From the NCBI GenBank assembly GCA_018873225.1, contig JAEILZ010000001.1:5580001-5644000 (forward strand): a stretch of DNA of 64,000 bases, given 5' to 3'. Below are positions 55,639 to 64,000 of this stretch, in pieces. The notes under the pieces were generated by a model that was not told the origin of the DNA, did no database searches, and saw nothing but the letters and a program-made list of their open reading frames with translations. This DNA is from [Phialemoniopsis] sp. UDSM-2020 (taxonomy: Eukaryota > Ascomycota > Sordariomycetes > Thyridiales > Thyridiaceae). The translations under genes were made by a program, and so were the position numbers. Position 1 is the stretch's first letter, and every line of letters begins with the position of its first letter.

Positions 55639-57072
55639 ATGAAGAGCGCACGGTCATCAATTGCGCTGTCTGGGCGCACCCTCGCGCTCCAGCGCCGTGG
55701 GTTCACTGCCTGTTCGACCACCAGACACACGGCGTCGGAGCTCGCGATCCGTAGCACAAGCACGAGCAAGAGCCGTTCCCTCCTCGCCAGTGGCCATTGG
55801 CAAACCGCAGTCGCCCCTACAACACTCTCTCCCACCCAGTCGCGAAGCTATGCCTCGAGCGCCCCCGACGCCGCTGCCGGCCCGCGCAGGACCGCCCTGT
55901 ACGACCTGCACCTTGCCCACGGCGCCAAGATGGTGCCCTTTGGCGGCTTCGAGATGCCCGTCCAGTACTCATCCCTTTCCGTCAGCGCTTCACACAACTT
56001 CACCCGCGAGAAGGCCTCCCTCTTCGACGTCAGCCACATGGTGCAGCGCCACTTCAGCGGCCCCGCCGCCGCCGCCTTCCTCCAGACCATCACACCCTCT
56101 AATGTTGAGGATCTCGGCGTCCACCGCAGCACGCTGAGCACATTCTTGTGGGAGAGCACCGGCGGCATTGTCGACGATACCATTATCACCAAGCTCGGCC
56201 CCCAATTGTTCTACGTTGTGACCAATGCCGGCTGCAGGGAGAAGGATGACGCATATCTCGAGGAGCAACTCAAGAAGTTCGAGGCCGAGAACGGCGGTCA
56301 GGTCAAGCACGAGAAGCTCGAGGACTGGGGTCTGGTCGCCCTGCAGGGTCCCTTGAGCAAGGATATCCTGACCGAGATCCTGGCCGACCATGAGGAAACC
56401 GACCTGCCCAAGCTCTTGTTCGGTTCATCCATCTTTGCGAGGGTGCGCCTGCAGAGCGGCGAGCTGTCCGAGCCGCTGCTCATCAGCCGCGGTGGCTACA
56501 CTGGCGAGGACGGCTTCGAGATCTCCATCCCGCCCCAGGAGACCGTTGTCGTCACCGAGACGCTGCTCAAGGTCGCCACGCCCGAGCGCCTGCAGTTTGC
56601 CGGCCTCGGCGCCAGAGACAGCCTGCGCCTCGAGGCAGGCATGTGCCTGTACGGCCACGACCTGGACGACACCACCACTCCGGTCGAGGCTGCTCTCAGC
56701 TGGATCATCCCCAAGGAGAGGAGGACTGGCTCCGGGTACCACGGCGCTAGCGTCATCAAGGAGCAACTGACGCCCAAGACCAAGGGTGGCAAGGGCGTCG
56801 ACAGGCGGCGCATCGGCCTGTTCGTTACCGGCGCCCCGGCCCGCGAAGGCGCCGACATTGTCAATGGCGAGGGCGAGAAGATCGGCGTCATCACCAGTGG
56901 CTGCCCCAGCCCGACGCTGGGCAAGAACATCGCCATGGGCTACATCAAGGACGGCTTCCACAAGTCGGGGACCGAGGTCAACGTGGTTGTGCGCGGCAAG
57001 AAGAGGGCGGCGACCGTGGCCAAGATGCCGTTCGTCCCGAGCAAGTACTGGAAGGGCACGGCACCGGCGTAG
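55639..57072 (+). CDS. GCV1: Mitochondrial aminomethyltransferase (glycine cleavage T protein)
   Basis: Single exon, 477 residues from the ATG at 55639 (CTCACAATGA). The first 75 residues are rich in Arg, Ser and Thr without acids (ALQRRGFTACSTTRH), a mitochondrial targeting sequence. The core starts at RRTALYDLHLAHGAKMVPFGGFEMPVQY (broken here across domains) and includes the family landmarks ASLFDVSHM, GGYTGEDGFEIS, RLEAGMCLYGHDLDD and ITSGCPSPTLGKNIAMGY. GcvT/Gcv1 transfers the aminomethyl carbon from the H protein to tetrahydrofolate, releasing ammonia, in the glycine decarboxylase complex. Confidence 0.95.
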   Translation: MKSARSSIALSGRTLALQRRGFTACSTTRHTASELAIRSTSTSKSRSLLASGHWQTAVAPTTLSPTQSRSYASSAPDAAAGPRRTALYDLHLAHGAKMVPFGGFEMPVQYSSLSVSASHNFTREKASLFDVSHMVQRHFSGPAAAAFLQTITPSNVEDLGVHRSTLSTFLWESTGGIVDDTIITKLGPQLFYVVTNAGCREKDDAYLEEQLKKFEAENGGQVKHEKLEDWGLVALQGPLSKDILTEILADHEETDLPKLLFGSSIFARVRLQSGELSEPLLISRGGYTGEDGFEISIPPQETVVVTETLLKVATPERLQFAGLGARDSLRLEAGMCLYGHDLDDTTTPVEAALSWIIPKERRTGSGYHGASVIKEQLTPKTKGGKGVDRRRIGLFVTGAPAREGADIVNGEGEKIGVITSGCPSPTLGKNIAMGYIKDGFHKSGTEVNVVVRGKKRAATVAKMPFVPSKYWKGTAPA

Positions 57073-57270
57073 ACGCTTACACATCTCATGATTATGGGTG
57101 AAAGGGGGTGGACGGGGCTGATTTCAACAACACTTGGGGCGACATCGGCTAAGCAACCGATGTCCAAGGCGTACGCCAAATCATTGAACAAACAGGGGCA
57201 AGCATTATCATGTATTATGGAAAGAGAAAGAAGATCAAAAGAACAGTAAAATCTATTGACTAGTCATATT

Positions 57271-58166
57271 TCAAATGGTGCGGGGAAACCCGGCGAGGGT
57301 CATCGTAAGCTCCTGGGAGTTTTGAATCTCGTCCTTGCGTTGCTTAAGCTCCTCGACATCCCAGTTGGCAAAGACAAACTTGTCCTTGAGAAAGGCTGCA
57401 TCCTCGGTCGCTACCCAGGTCAAGAACGCGGGGGCAAGTGCATCTAGAAAATGATTGATTGTGTCAGTGGGGATTGCAGGCAGCAGGTCTGGGTCTGGTA
57501 CTCACCATCATCATAGGGAAACTTGATGCCGACAGCCTCGAGCTCGTCGCCCATGTCGGTGTGTACGATACCCGGGTGCACCGTCACGAAACGCACCTCG
57601 GGGTTCTCGGACGCCTCGTACTGCATTAGCTTGAGCAGCGCCGCCTTGCCCGCGGCGTAGGCGCCCATGCCCGGGATGGCCGGCAGCAGCACGGCCGCCG
57701 AGTTGAGCGCGATGAAGACGCCCTTCTTCTCGCGCAGCCCCGGTGCGACGGCCTGGCAGAGCGCCACGGCGCCTACGATATTGACGCCCAGGGACTCGGT
57801 GACGGTGGCGAGATCCGACTGTGCCAAGGGACGCAGGCCGCCGTGGTGGCCGGCAGCGTGAACGACGACGTCAAAGGGCGGCGCTGACGCCAGCAGCGAG
57901 ACGGCGTCGCGCACGTCGCCGGCGAAGAGGAGCGTCTTGGTCGCCGGGTAGGCGTCAGCTATAACCTTTGCTGTCGCCTCGAGGTGCGCTGCACGACGGC
58001 CGAGAAGGGCGACGGTTGATGCCCCGGCAGCGGCAAAGGAGAGCGCGACCGAGCGGCCGATACCGCTTCCCGCGCCAGTCACGACGACGGCCTTGTCGGT
58101 AAAAGCATCCGGAGCGACAGCGAGTCCCGGATAAAGGGCGTGGTGGTCCTCTTTGGTGTAGTTCAT
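57271..58166 (-). CDS. Short-chain dehydrogenase/reductase
   Basis: Two exons on the minus strand, 58166-57506 and 57443-57271, intron 62 bp (GTGAGT, acceptor CTAG); 277 residues. ATG at 58166 follows a TCAAC-rich leader; the frame extends upstream to 58331 but without similarity to SDR starts. The cofactor motif TGAGSGIG lies at about residues 30-37, the NAG-like AAG at HAAGHHG, the catalytic Ser in LNSAAVLLPA and the Y-X3-K pair in GAYAAGKAALLK; all are present. The acidic/basic residue after beta-2 is LLGRR, favouring NADP. Exon 2 (DALAPAFLTWVATEDAAFLKDKFVFANWD) fits fungal SDRs acting on small carbonyls. Substrate unknown. Divergent from the CoA transferase gene. Confidence 0.92.
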
Positions 58167-58876
58167 TATGGTGAGTGGTTGAGACGAACGTATGCTTATA
58201 CAGAGGAACAAGGATGCAAGTGAAGTTGTTGCTCTTTGTTGCGAGCTAAGTTGAACATTTTTACGAACATGATGCTCTTGCGATGCAAGGCTCGTCTTTA
58301 TATGTTTTTTTTTGGCTCGAAATAGACACAAGAGGTGAATGCACTTCTGTGATGGAATGGCTCATTGAGCTTGTGTAAGCCAGAGTGACACTATTCCGCA
58401 CCGCTTCGTAATATGGTGAGCTTCCGTAATCGACAGCGTTTGGGGCGCGGCGCCGTTCCGCGTACCACGTTCTAAGCAGTCTTGCTTACTTAAGTAATAC
58501 AACTGACTCGGCCAAGTTCAAATAGTGCCAACCTACCAAGAAAAGACCAGGAAAATGTACCCGAATTCTTGATAGCCCTGCAGGACCTTGAGATTTTCAT
58601 ATCTAGAATAGTCGTCTTTGTTTTCAGTTGCGTTGCGGACCTAGATTTGCGATGGACTGCGCAGAGGCCAGTCTGCGGCTGCTTGAACTACCTCCGGACG
58701 CCGGTTCCGGTGCCACGGGCGGGTGTTGCGGCGCTGGTCTGGTTGGTATTGACTACCCGAAGAGGAAAGTTTTCGGGCCCCAAAATTGGCCTCCGACCGC
58801 ATGTAAAAGCATAGAACACTGCACGACTTTGCATCAAAATCAAGCTTTGAAGGACTGAACAAAGAAAAAGTACCTT
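58167..58876. promoter_or_regulatory. Divergent upstream region of SDR and CoA transferase
   Basis: 710 bp between divergent starts. Short frames on both strands around 58569-58936 lack signatures. No specific site identified. Confidence 0.5.
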
Positions 58877-60894
58877 ATGAATGGAATGAAAATGAAGAAT
58901 ATGACTGCAACATCTTTGAAAGGGGCAGCATGCCATTTTGTTGCCGACCTGGGTCCAAGCACGGGGGCGAGCTGGACAAGTCGTCGCTACTTGGCATCGA
59001 TATCTTCTTCCTTGCCCTCGCCACGCGATCCAAGGTCAAAGCTGTATCGCGATGCTGACGAGGCCGTAGCCGATATCAAGAGCGGTTCGACTATTCTTAG
59101 CGCAGGTTTTGGTGCTTGTGGTGTTGCAGGTATGTGACGTGACATCTCAATCTCCCTCGGTCTGAACACATCTATCCGCCAACGAACCGATCACTGACGC
59201 ATACTTTGATTTAGAAACGTTGATAGCCGCGATCGAGAGGCGAGGATCACGGGGCCTACATTCTATGACTGGAGTGTCAAATAATGCGGGCCAGGAAGGC
59301 ATTGGCGGTCTCTACGCTTTAGTCAAGTCGGGCCAGGTGAACCGGCTTATCCTCTCCTACCTTGGCAACAACAAGGCTTTAGAGAAAGCATACCTGACCG
59401 GGAAGCTCGCCATCGAATTATGCCCTCAAGGCACTCTGGCCGAAAGGATACGAGCCGCCGGTGCCGGCGTACCTGCATTTTTCACTCCAACCGGAGCTCG
59501 TGGGTTTCTCAGTAGCACCCTCAGGACCCGTCAGCCTCCTGACAGATTCCAGATACGCTTCTCCAAGATGGAAATATCCCCATCCGTCTCGACGCTTCTG
59601 GCACAGTGCTGGAAAGAGGCCGCCCGAGGGAAGCACGCGAATTCGGTGGCAAGGCCTACCTCATGGAGACCGCCTTGCCTGGCGACGTGGCTATCCTCCG
59701 GGCGTGGAAAGTTGACAAGGCTGGAAACTGCGTTTTTAGGTACACGACCAAGGCATTTGGGCCTCTAATGGCCAAAGCAGCTACTCTGTCCATCGTAGAA
59801 GCGGAAAACATTGTCGAGGTGGGCGACATTCCGCCGAACGAGGTCGACCTACCGGGTGTATTCGTCGATCGCATCGTGCCGGCCACTGAGCCCAAGAAGA
59901 TCGAGGTGCTCCGCACCAGAGAACTCACGCAGGACTCACACCCGGGCACAGGCTGCCAAAGCGTTCCACAAAATGCGGCCCAAAACCGACGTAACCGAAT
60001 CGCTAAGAGGGCTGCCAAGGAGTTGAAAGAAGGGTTCTACGTTAACCTCGGCGTCGGTGAGTCTATCTCTACTCTCTGAACGTTAAAGTCGGGCACAAGC
60101 TTATCTTTGGGCAGGCATGCCAACTCTGGCACCTAAGTTCCTTCCAGCTGCAAGGACTGTGTGGATTCAGTCAGAAAATGGCATATTGGGCATGGGGCCG
60201 TATCCCACCGAGGCTGAAGTTGACGCGTAGGTTAGCCCCAGATGATTCAAAGACTTCGGCACTAACATTGGGAAAGCGACATTGTGAATGCCGGCAAGGA
60301 GACAGTAACCTTGCTTCCAGGCGCCTCCGTCTTCGACTCGGCCGAGTCGTTCGGTATGATCCGTGGAGGTCATGTCGACGTCTCCATTCTCGGGGTAATT
60401 CCGCAAAGCCTTCCCTGGAAAACAACTCTCGCTGCGTGTTGTCCCTGCTGATACGGCCGAATAGGCAATGCAAGTGTCTGCATGCGGCGACTTGGCGAAC
60501 TATATGATTCCTGGCAAGTTGTTCAAGGGCATGGGCGGAGCCATGGATTTGGTGTCCAACCCTGACCAGACCCAGATTGTCGCCGCAACAGAGCATCTCG
60601 CCAAGGACGGATCGCCCAAGATACTGGATAGCTGCACCTTGCCCCTGACAGGCGCACGGGTGGTCAGCACGATCATCACGGATCTGGTAAGATTTGCTGC
60701 ACTGGTCCCCTTTATACCCGTAATATCGAGGCTAATACTAGCTGCAGTGCGTGTTCCAGGTGGACCGGCAGCATGGAGGGCTCACATTGACCGAGCTGGC
60801 GCCAGGTGTGAGCGTGGAAGAAGTCAAGAGTAAAACGGGAAGTGACTTTCTTGTTGCAGAGAGCATCTGTAGCATGGACGATGATGATATCTGA
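58877..60894 (+). CDS. Succinyl-CoA:3-ketoacid CoA transferase
   Basis: Seven exons: 58877-59129, 59215-59499, 59553-60056, 60115-60226, 60277-60394, 60465-60686, 60748-60894; introns of 85, 53, 58, 50, 70 and 61 bp; 546 residues. Four in-frame ATGs (58877, 58886, 58892, 58901) can start it; the next 50 residues ([24 protein letters not shown]) look like a mitochondrial presequence. The A-domain ([19 protein letters not shown]) and B-domain ([34 protein letters not shown]) are both complete; the CoA-binding catalytic Glu is in SENGILG at about residue 368. The enzyme swaps CoA between succinate and acetoacetate. What looks like a frameshift at 59500 is a 53-bp intron (GTGGGT, branch CTGAC, CCAG). 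The linker between domains ([15 protein letters not shown]) is unusual. Confidence 0.92.
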
Positions 60895-61301
60895 TCTGCG
60901 TTGGTTGTCGACTTACGCGAATGCGGCTATTGTTCCTGGACATGTGAAAGCCAACTGAAGATCTGAGTCGCTGCGGTGCACAGCCAAGAGGCACACCCAG
61001 CAGCCGTCTGGATGCTCGTACATTTGGGTGATTGGGACGCAGATGTCGAATGTACACTCTCGATCTGGTGGAGTTCAGTGGGAAGAAAGATTTTCCTTCG
61101 CTCTATGCATAGGGTTTTACGTATTTACATCATGAACTTCAACATATCTGTCTCGTGTCCTTTCGAGTGTAGCAAAAGGCCAAACAATTCATCTTTAGGG
61201 GTGGTAGCTACTTAAGATGAATGTAAACACACCCCAAGAGTCGCCTTTTCCCTCTTTTCCAAGTTCCAACAAGTTTCAGCTTGGGTCGCCGGATCGCCTG
61301 C
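60895..61301. other. Intergenic between CoA transferase and F-box-like gene
   Basis: 407 bp, no gene; would hold the 3' region of the CoA transferase gene and the promoter of the next gene. Confidence 0.5.
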
Positions 61302-63347
61302 ATGCCGTCTTCATCTTTCAGGAATTCATTCACTTCTCAGTCATCTAATCAAATCAGAGTCGGCTCACTTTTCGGCCACTACCAACGTAAGCGCCGCCAC
61401 CACCTCGTCAACAACACAGGTCTAGATACTTGGCCGCTTCAGGATCAAGCCAAATCAACTCAAGCTTCTGTCAATATCGCCACGCCCAAGTCGACGTTTA
61501 CAGGATGGCTCCTGCATCATCTCCCTCGTGAGATCCTGCTCAAAATCGCTGGGCATCTCCAGGTCATCCACAAACCCAGTCTCGTCTCGCTCGGCCTCTG
61601 CAACAAAACCCTACTGCACATCGCTCTTCCGATGGTGTTCACACATATCAGTCTGAACGTCTCCAACCCTGCCCAGTTCCAGACTGATACGCTAAAGTTC
61701 ATCAGCATAATTCAACACTACGCTGCAGCCGTGTACATCAAGAAGATTAAAATTACCAGCACCGCATCAAAAGATCGGCTGTCGGGATCCCAGCTTGTGT
61801 TCTCCGACCCGTGGCTTTCCTGTGCGACGCCTACAGATGACAGCAAGAGTGTTGTGGCTGGAAAATATGATGATATATTCTGGGAGACTGATGAAGAGGC
61901 GTATGACGACATCTACAAGGGCTACTCACCAACACGAGACACAGACTTGTCAGAACAGCACGGATGGAACCCGCTCATACACCTTATTGAACGGTTGCCG
62001 GGACTCCGAGATCTCCTTTTCGAATACAAAGGACGATTCCCTGACATTCTTCTCGAGACTCTACACAAAAAGGTGACGACTTGCCGTGTCACCATCAATT
62101 GTTTTTGGCTACACCAAAAAGAAAGCCAGTGGCTCGCGGCCCCTCATCACGGCAGGCTATTTTCATCTCCCCTGCTTCATTGCATTCGCGTCGGTCTCGT
62201 CTGGGACTGGGACTTGAGAACTTCGTCTTCGCTCGCAACCTTTCAGCCAATGTAGAGGGAAGGTCTCTGCCAATTGCAGAAACTCTTCGCTGCGGCACCC
62301 AGCCTAAAATCCCTAAGCGTTTCTGAAGCGGGCTATGCGTTTAAATCGCCAAACCTACCCTGGCGCCCATTTTTAGAGGAGGAGACATCAATCTCTCGTG
62401 GAATTGTCGAGTCGGCATCTTTGGCATGTGTGTCAAGGACTTTTTCTGAAGACACGGACACAGGAATACTCAAGGTTTTCTATCATCACCTCGACCTAGG
62501 CTCGGTAAGAAAGCTGAAACTCGACGGTCTGAATAAGCCTACTCTTCAATGGGGCGCCGCCAATATTGCGCTTCCAAGCTCGAAGATCCTCGATGTCAGC
62601 TTTGTTGACTTTAAAAAGGACACTATCCGGATATGCATCGAACACGCGCGAGAATTTCTTCTGGCTTTGCCGCCACTGCAGGAGGCAACATTCCGAGGTG
62701 ACGCTCTCGTCGAAATCGTGAAAAGTATCTACGGTCCCACACTTAGAAGCCTAGAAATGGACGTCTATGTTGATCCAGAGCGGGCTAAGTACGACGAGAG
62801 GACCAAAGTCTTCGACAAAGAGCAGCTGCTAGAACTCACAAGCCAATGTCCAAGCTTGGACAATCTCCAGATATACACCATGCGACAGGAATCGGGCTTT
62901 GAGGAGACATGCATGTACAGAGCATTGGGATCTCTGAAACGACTTCGGCACCTCCACCTGAGACTGGCTTGTTGCTGTCCAGGATTTTCGGAAGGCAACT
63001 ACAAGATCAACTTACGTACGACAGCAATCAACCTGGCTCTTGATAGCAAGCTGGCTCGATCAATCTGGGATGTGCTCGCCTTATCGAACTGTGGCCTTAC
63101 GCTTGAATCTCTTCGTCTCAATTCTGTAAATACTTGCATCTGGCCTGATGAAGCATGTCGGAATGCTCTGATGCAATTGCGTAGCGAATACATAGTTCGA
63201 CAGAGCGAGACTTACGATGCCACATCCAAGCCGGTATTTGCCCAGGTCGAGAAAGCAAGCTGCTCGGCGGATTCGAAATCGATACCCATTTGGGACGCAT
63301 GGACGAAGCTGGAATGCCTTGTCAAAACAGAAGTGATCATGGCGTGA
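61302..63347 (+). CDS. F-box-like protein with an in-frame TAG or 90-nt intron
   Basis: An ATG at 61302 opens a frame that runs to a TAG at 62253-62255 and continues in the same frame to the TGA at 63345-63347. The N-terminal part has an F-box-like helix, LLHHLPREILLKIAGHL, and later parts have LRR-like pieces (LFAAAPSLKSLSVSEAG, LRHLHLRLACCCPG). Two readings fit. A 90-nt intron at 62190-62279 (GTCGGT to TTGCAG) is in phase 0, removes the stop and joins LLHCIR to KLFAAAP, giving 651 residues. Or it is a true nonsense codon (681 codons in all), because the residues just after it, REGLCQLQ, look like coding sequence continuous with what follows. The donor is weak and I see no clear branch site. 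F-box proteins are substrate receptors of SCF ubiquitin ligases, but the homology is loose. Confidence 0.65.
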
Positions 63348-63856
63348 CCTGGGAGTCCGGATTGTCTTTCATGTAATGATGTTATCTAGATCCGCTGTGG
63401 TGCCAGACAGATTCTTCACTCTCTGAACCTCGTGTAGACAACAAGCGCCACAACTCTAATGCAGATCTGGCAGGTCATCTTGAAGGCGACTCCATCCAGG
63501 AGCTGTCACGGTGGGACCCGCAGGGCTTGAACCCGGCTCATCACGGACTAGGTCCCCATCAATTGCCGCATCGGGCAGTGAGGCGATCGCGCTCCCAATC
63601 ACATCATAGTCCGCCAAGCCTGGTTGAATTCACGGATGGGGCCTTCAATTAATCACCTGCCCTTTGCGGTAGCCGTTGGTGCCATGGGCCCGGGCCCAGA
63701 CAATCCTTCTGCGACTTGAGCATGTGGCGACGGGGAGGCACGCTCGTGGGTTGCCCATTCGAGATATAAAGAGGCCACGCCGTCTGTCTTGGAAGACATC
63801 GGCCTGAACATTGGCAAAAGCTTCTTTAGACCTTGCCGCAAATCAACTTGGTCGCG
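63348..63856. other. Intergenic with a weak tRNA-like patch
   Basis: 509 bp. On the minus strand around 63510-63560 there is a B-box-like GGTTCAAGCCC flanked by paired GGGGACC and GGTCCCA segments, but there is no anticodon arm, so it is not called as a tRNA gene. The rest is the upstream region of the partial gene at the right edge. Confidence 0.45.
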
Positions 63857-64000
63857 ATGTCTGCGATTCCTAGTGAGGAGATCACTAGCGGGCCGCGACC
63901 AGACGCCCCCGGGTTGCGGGAGCGAGCGTCGCCCGTGGATGACAGCGACTTGTCCGCTATCCGGAGCACGGAGGAGAAGAAGAGCAGTGGAAAGCCCGAC
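63857..64000 (+). CDS. 5' end of an unidentified gene (runs off the window)
   Basis: An ATG in good context (GTCGCGATGTC) opens a frame with no stop to the window end, 48 codons. The visible part is hydrophilic and probably disordered (SEEITSGPRPDAPG, VDDSDLSAIRSTEEKKSS). A soluble acidic N-terminus of this type is seen in many fungal transporters and other proteins, so no function can be given. Confidence 0.5.
   Translation, partial: MSAIPSEEITSGPRPDAPGLRERASPVDDSDLSAIRSTEEKKSSGKPD

Noticed and set aside
56425..57084. 219-codon minus-strand frame
   Set aside because: Antisense shadow of the glycine-cleavage T protein.
59500..59552. Apparent frameshift making the CoA transferase a pseudogene
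   Set aside because: A GTGGGT...CTGAC...CCAG intron restores the exact family sequence, and all other exons join cleanly.
1..64000. CRISPR arrays, bacterial operons, riboswitches, intact transposons
   Set aside because: Gene structure is eukaryotic; no spaced direct-repeat arrays, transposase or reverse transcriptase frames were seen.

Overview
The window is nuclear DNA of a filamentous ascomycete (Pezizomycotina), most likely a Sordariomycete. The support is many short introns (about 50-110 bp) with GTRNGT-like donors and CTRAC-type branch sites, GC-rich coding sequence in short intergenic spaces, Zn2Cys6 regulators, fungal-type housekeeping proteins, and a left edge of almost pure A+T of the kind left by repeat-induced point mutation (RIP). 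No rRNA, convincing tRNA, CRISPR array or intact transposon was seen. Gene models below were assembled by hand from reading frames, splice signals and protein-family fit; exon coordinates are given in each entry.

Left, accessory-looking part (1-10 kb): an AT-rich RIP-like block (1-1110), a secreted NLP/NPP1-family protein gene (2047-2850, minus), a Zn2Cys6 transcription factor (4657-6481) directly followed by a group A FAD monooxygenase (6780-8094), then a gene-poor 2-kb stretch and an unrecognised low-complexity protein (10089-10952).

Core part (12.6-29 kb): FAN1 nuclease and the COMPASS subunit Sdc1/DPY30 share a divergent promoter; then ribosomal protein uS15, splicing factor U2AF large subunit, 8-oxoguanine glycosylase OGG1 (divergent from U2AF), the U2 snRNP protein SF3B1, and an unusual cytidine-deaminase-fold protein. 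U2AF65 and SF3B1, which recognise adjacent parts of the 3' splice site, lie only about 2.4 kb apart.

Middle part (29-39 kb): a second Zn2Cys6 factor, a bacterial-type PARG macrodomain protein, an MFS sugar-type transporter divergent from a paraoxonase/lactonase-like beta-propeller protein, and V-ATPase subunit H.

Right part (41-64 kb): a cysteine-rich single-pass membrane protein, ribosomal protein uL6, retromer VPS26, nucleoporin Nup120, an intronless class I methyltransferase, an intronless FAD dehydrogenase of the 3-ketosteroid-dehydrogenase/fumarate-reductase type, glycine-cleavage T protein, a short-chain dehydrogenase, mitochondrial succinyl-CoA:3-ketoacid CoA transferase, an F-box-like gene with an in-frame TAG, and the 5' end of an unidentified gene.

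I found no clearly new multi-gene system. The most rewarding oddities are the F-box gene stop/intron question, the deaminase with its catalytic motifs about 265 residues apart, the frame-preserving intron inside RRM2 of U2AF65, the transporter-lactonase divergent pair, and the effector-like gene next to the RIP block.
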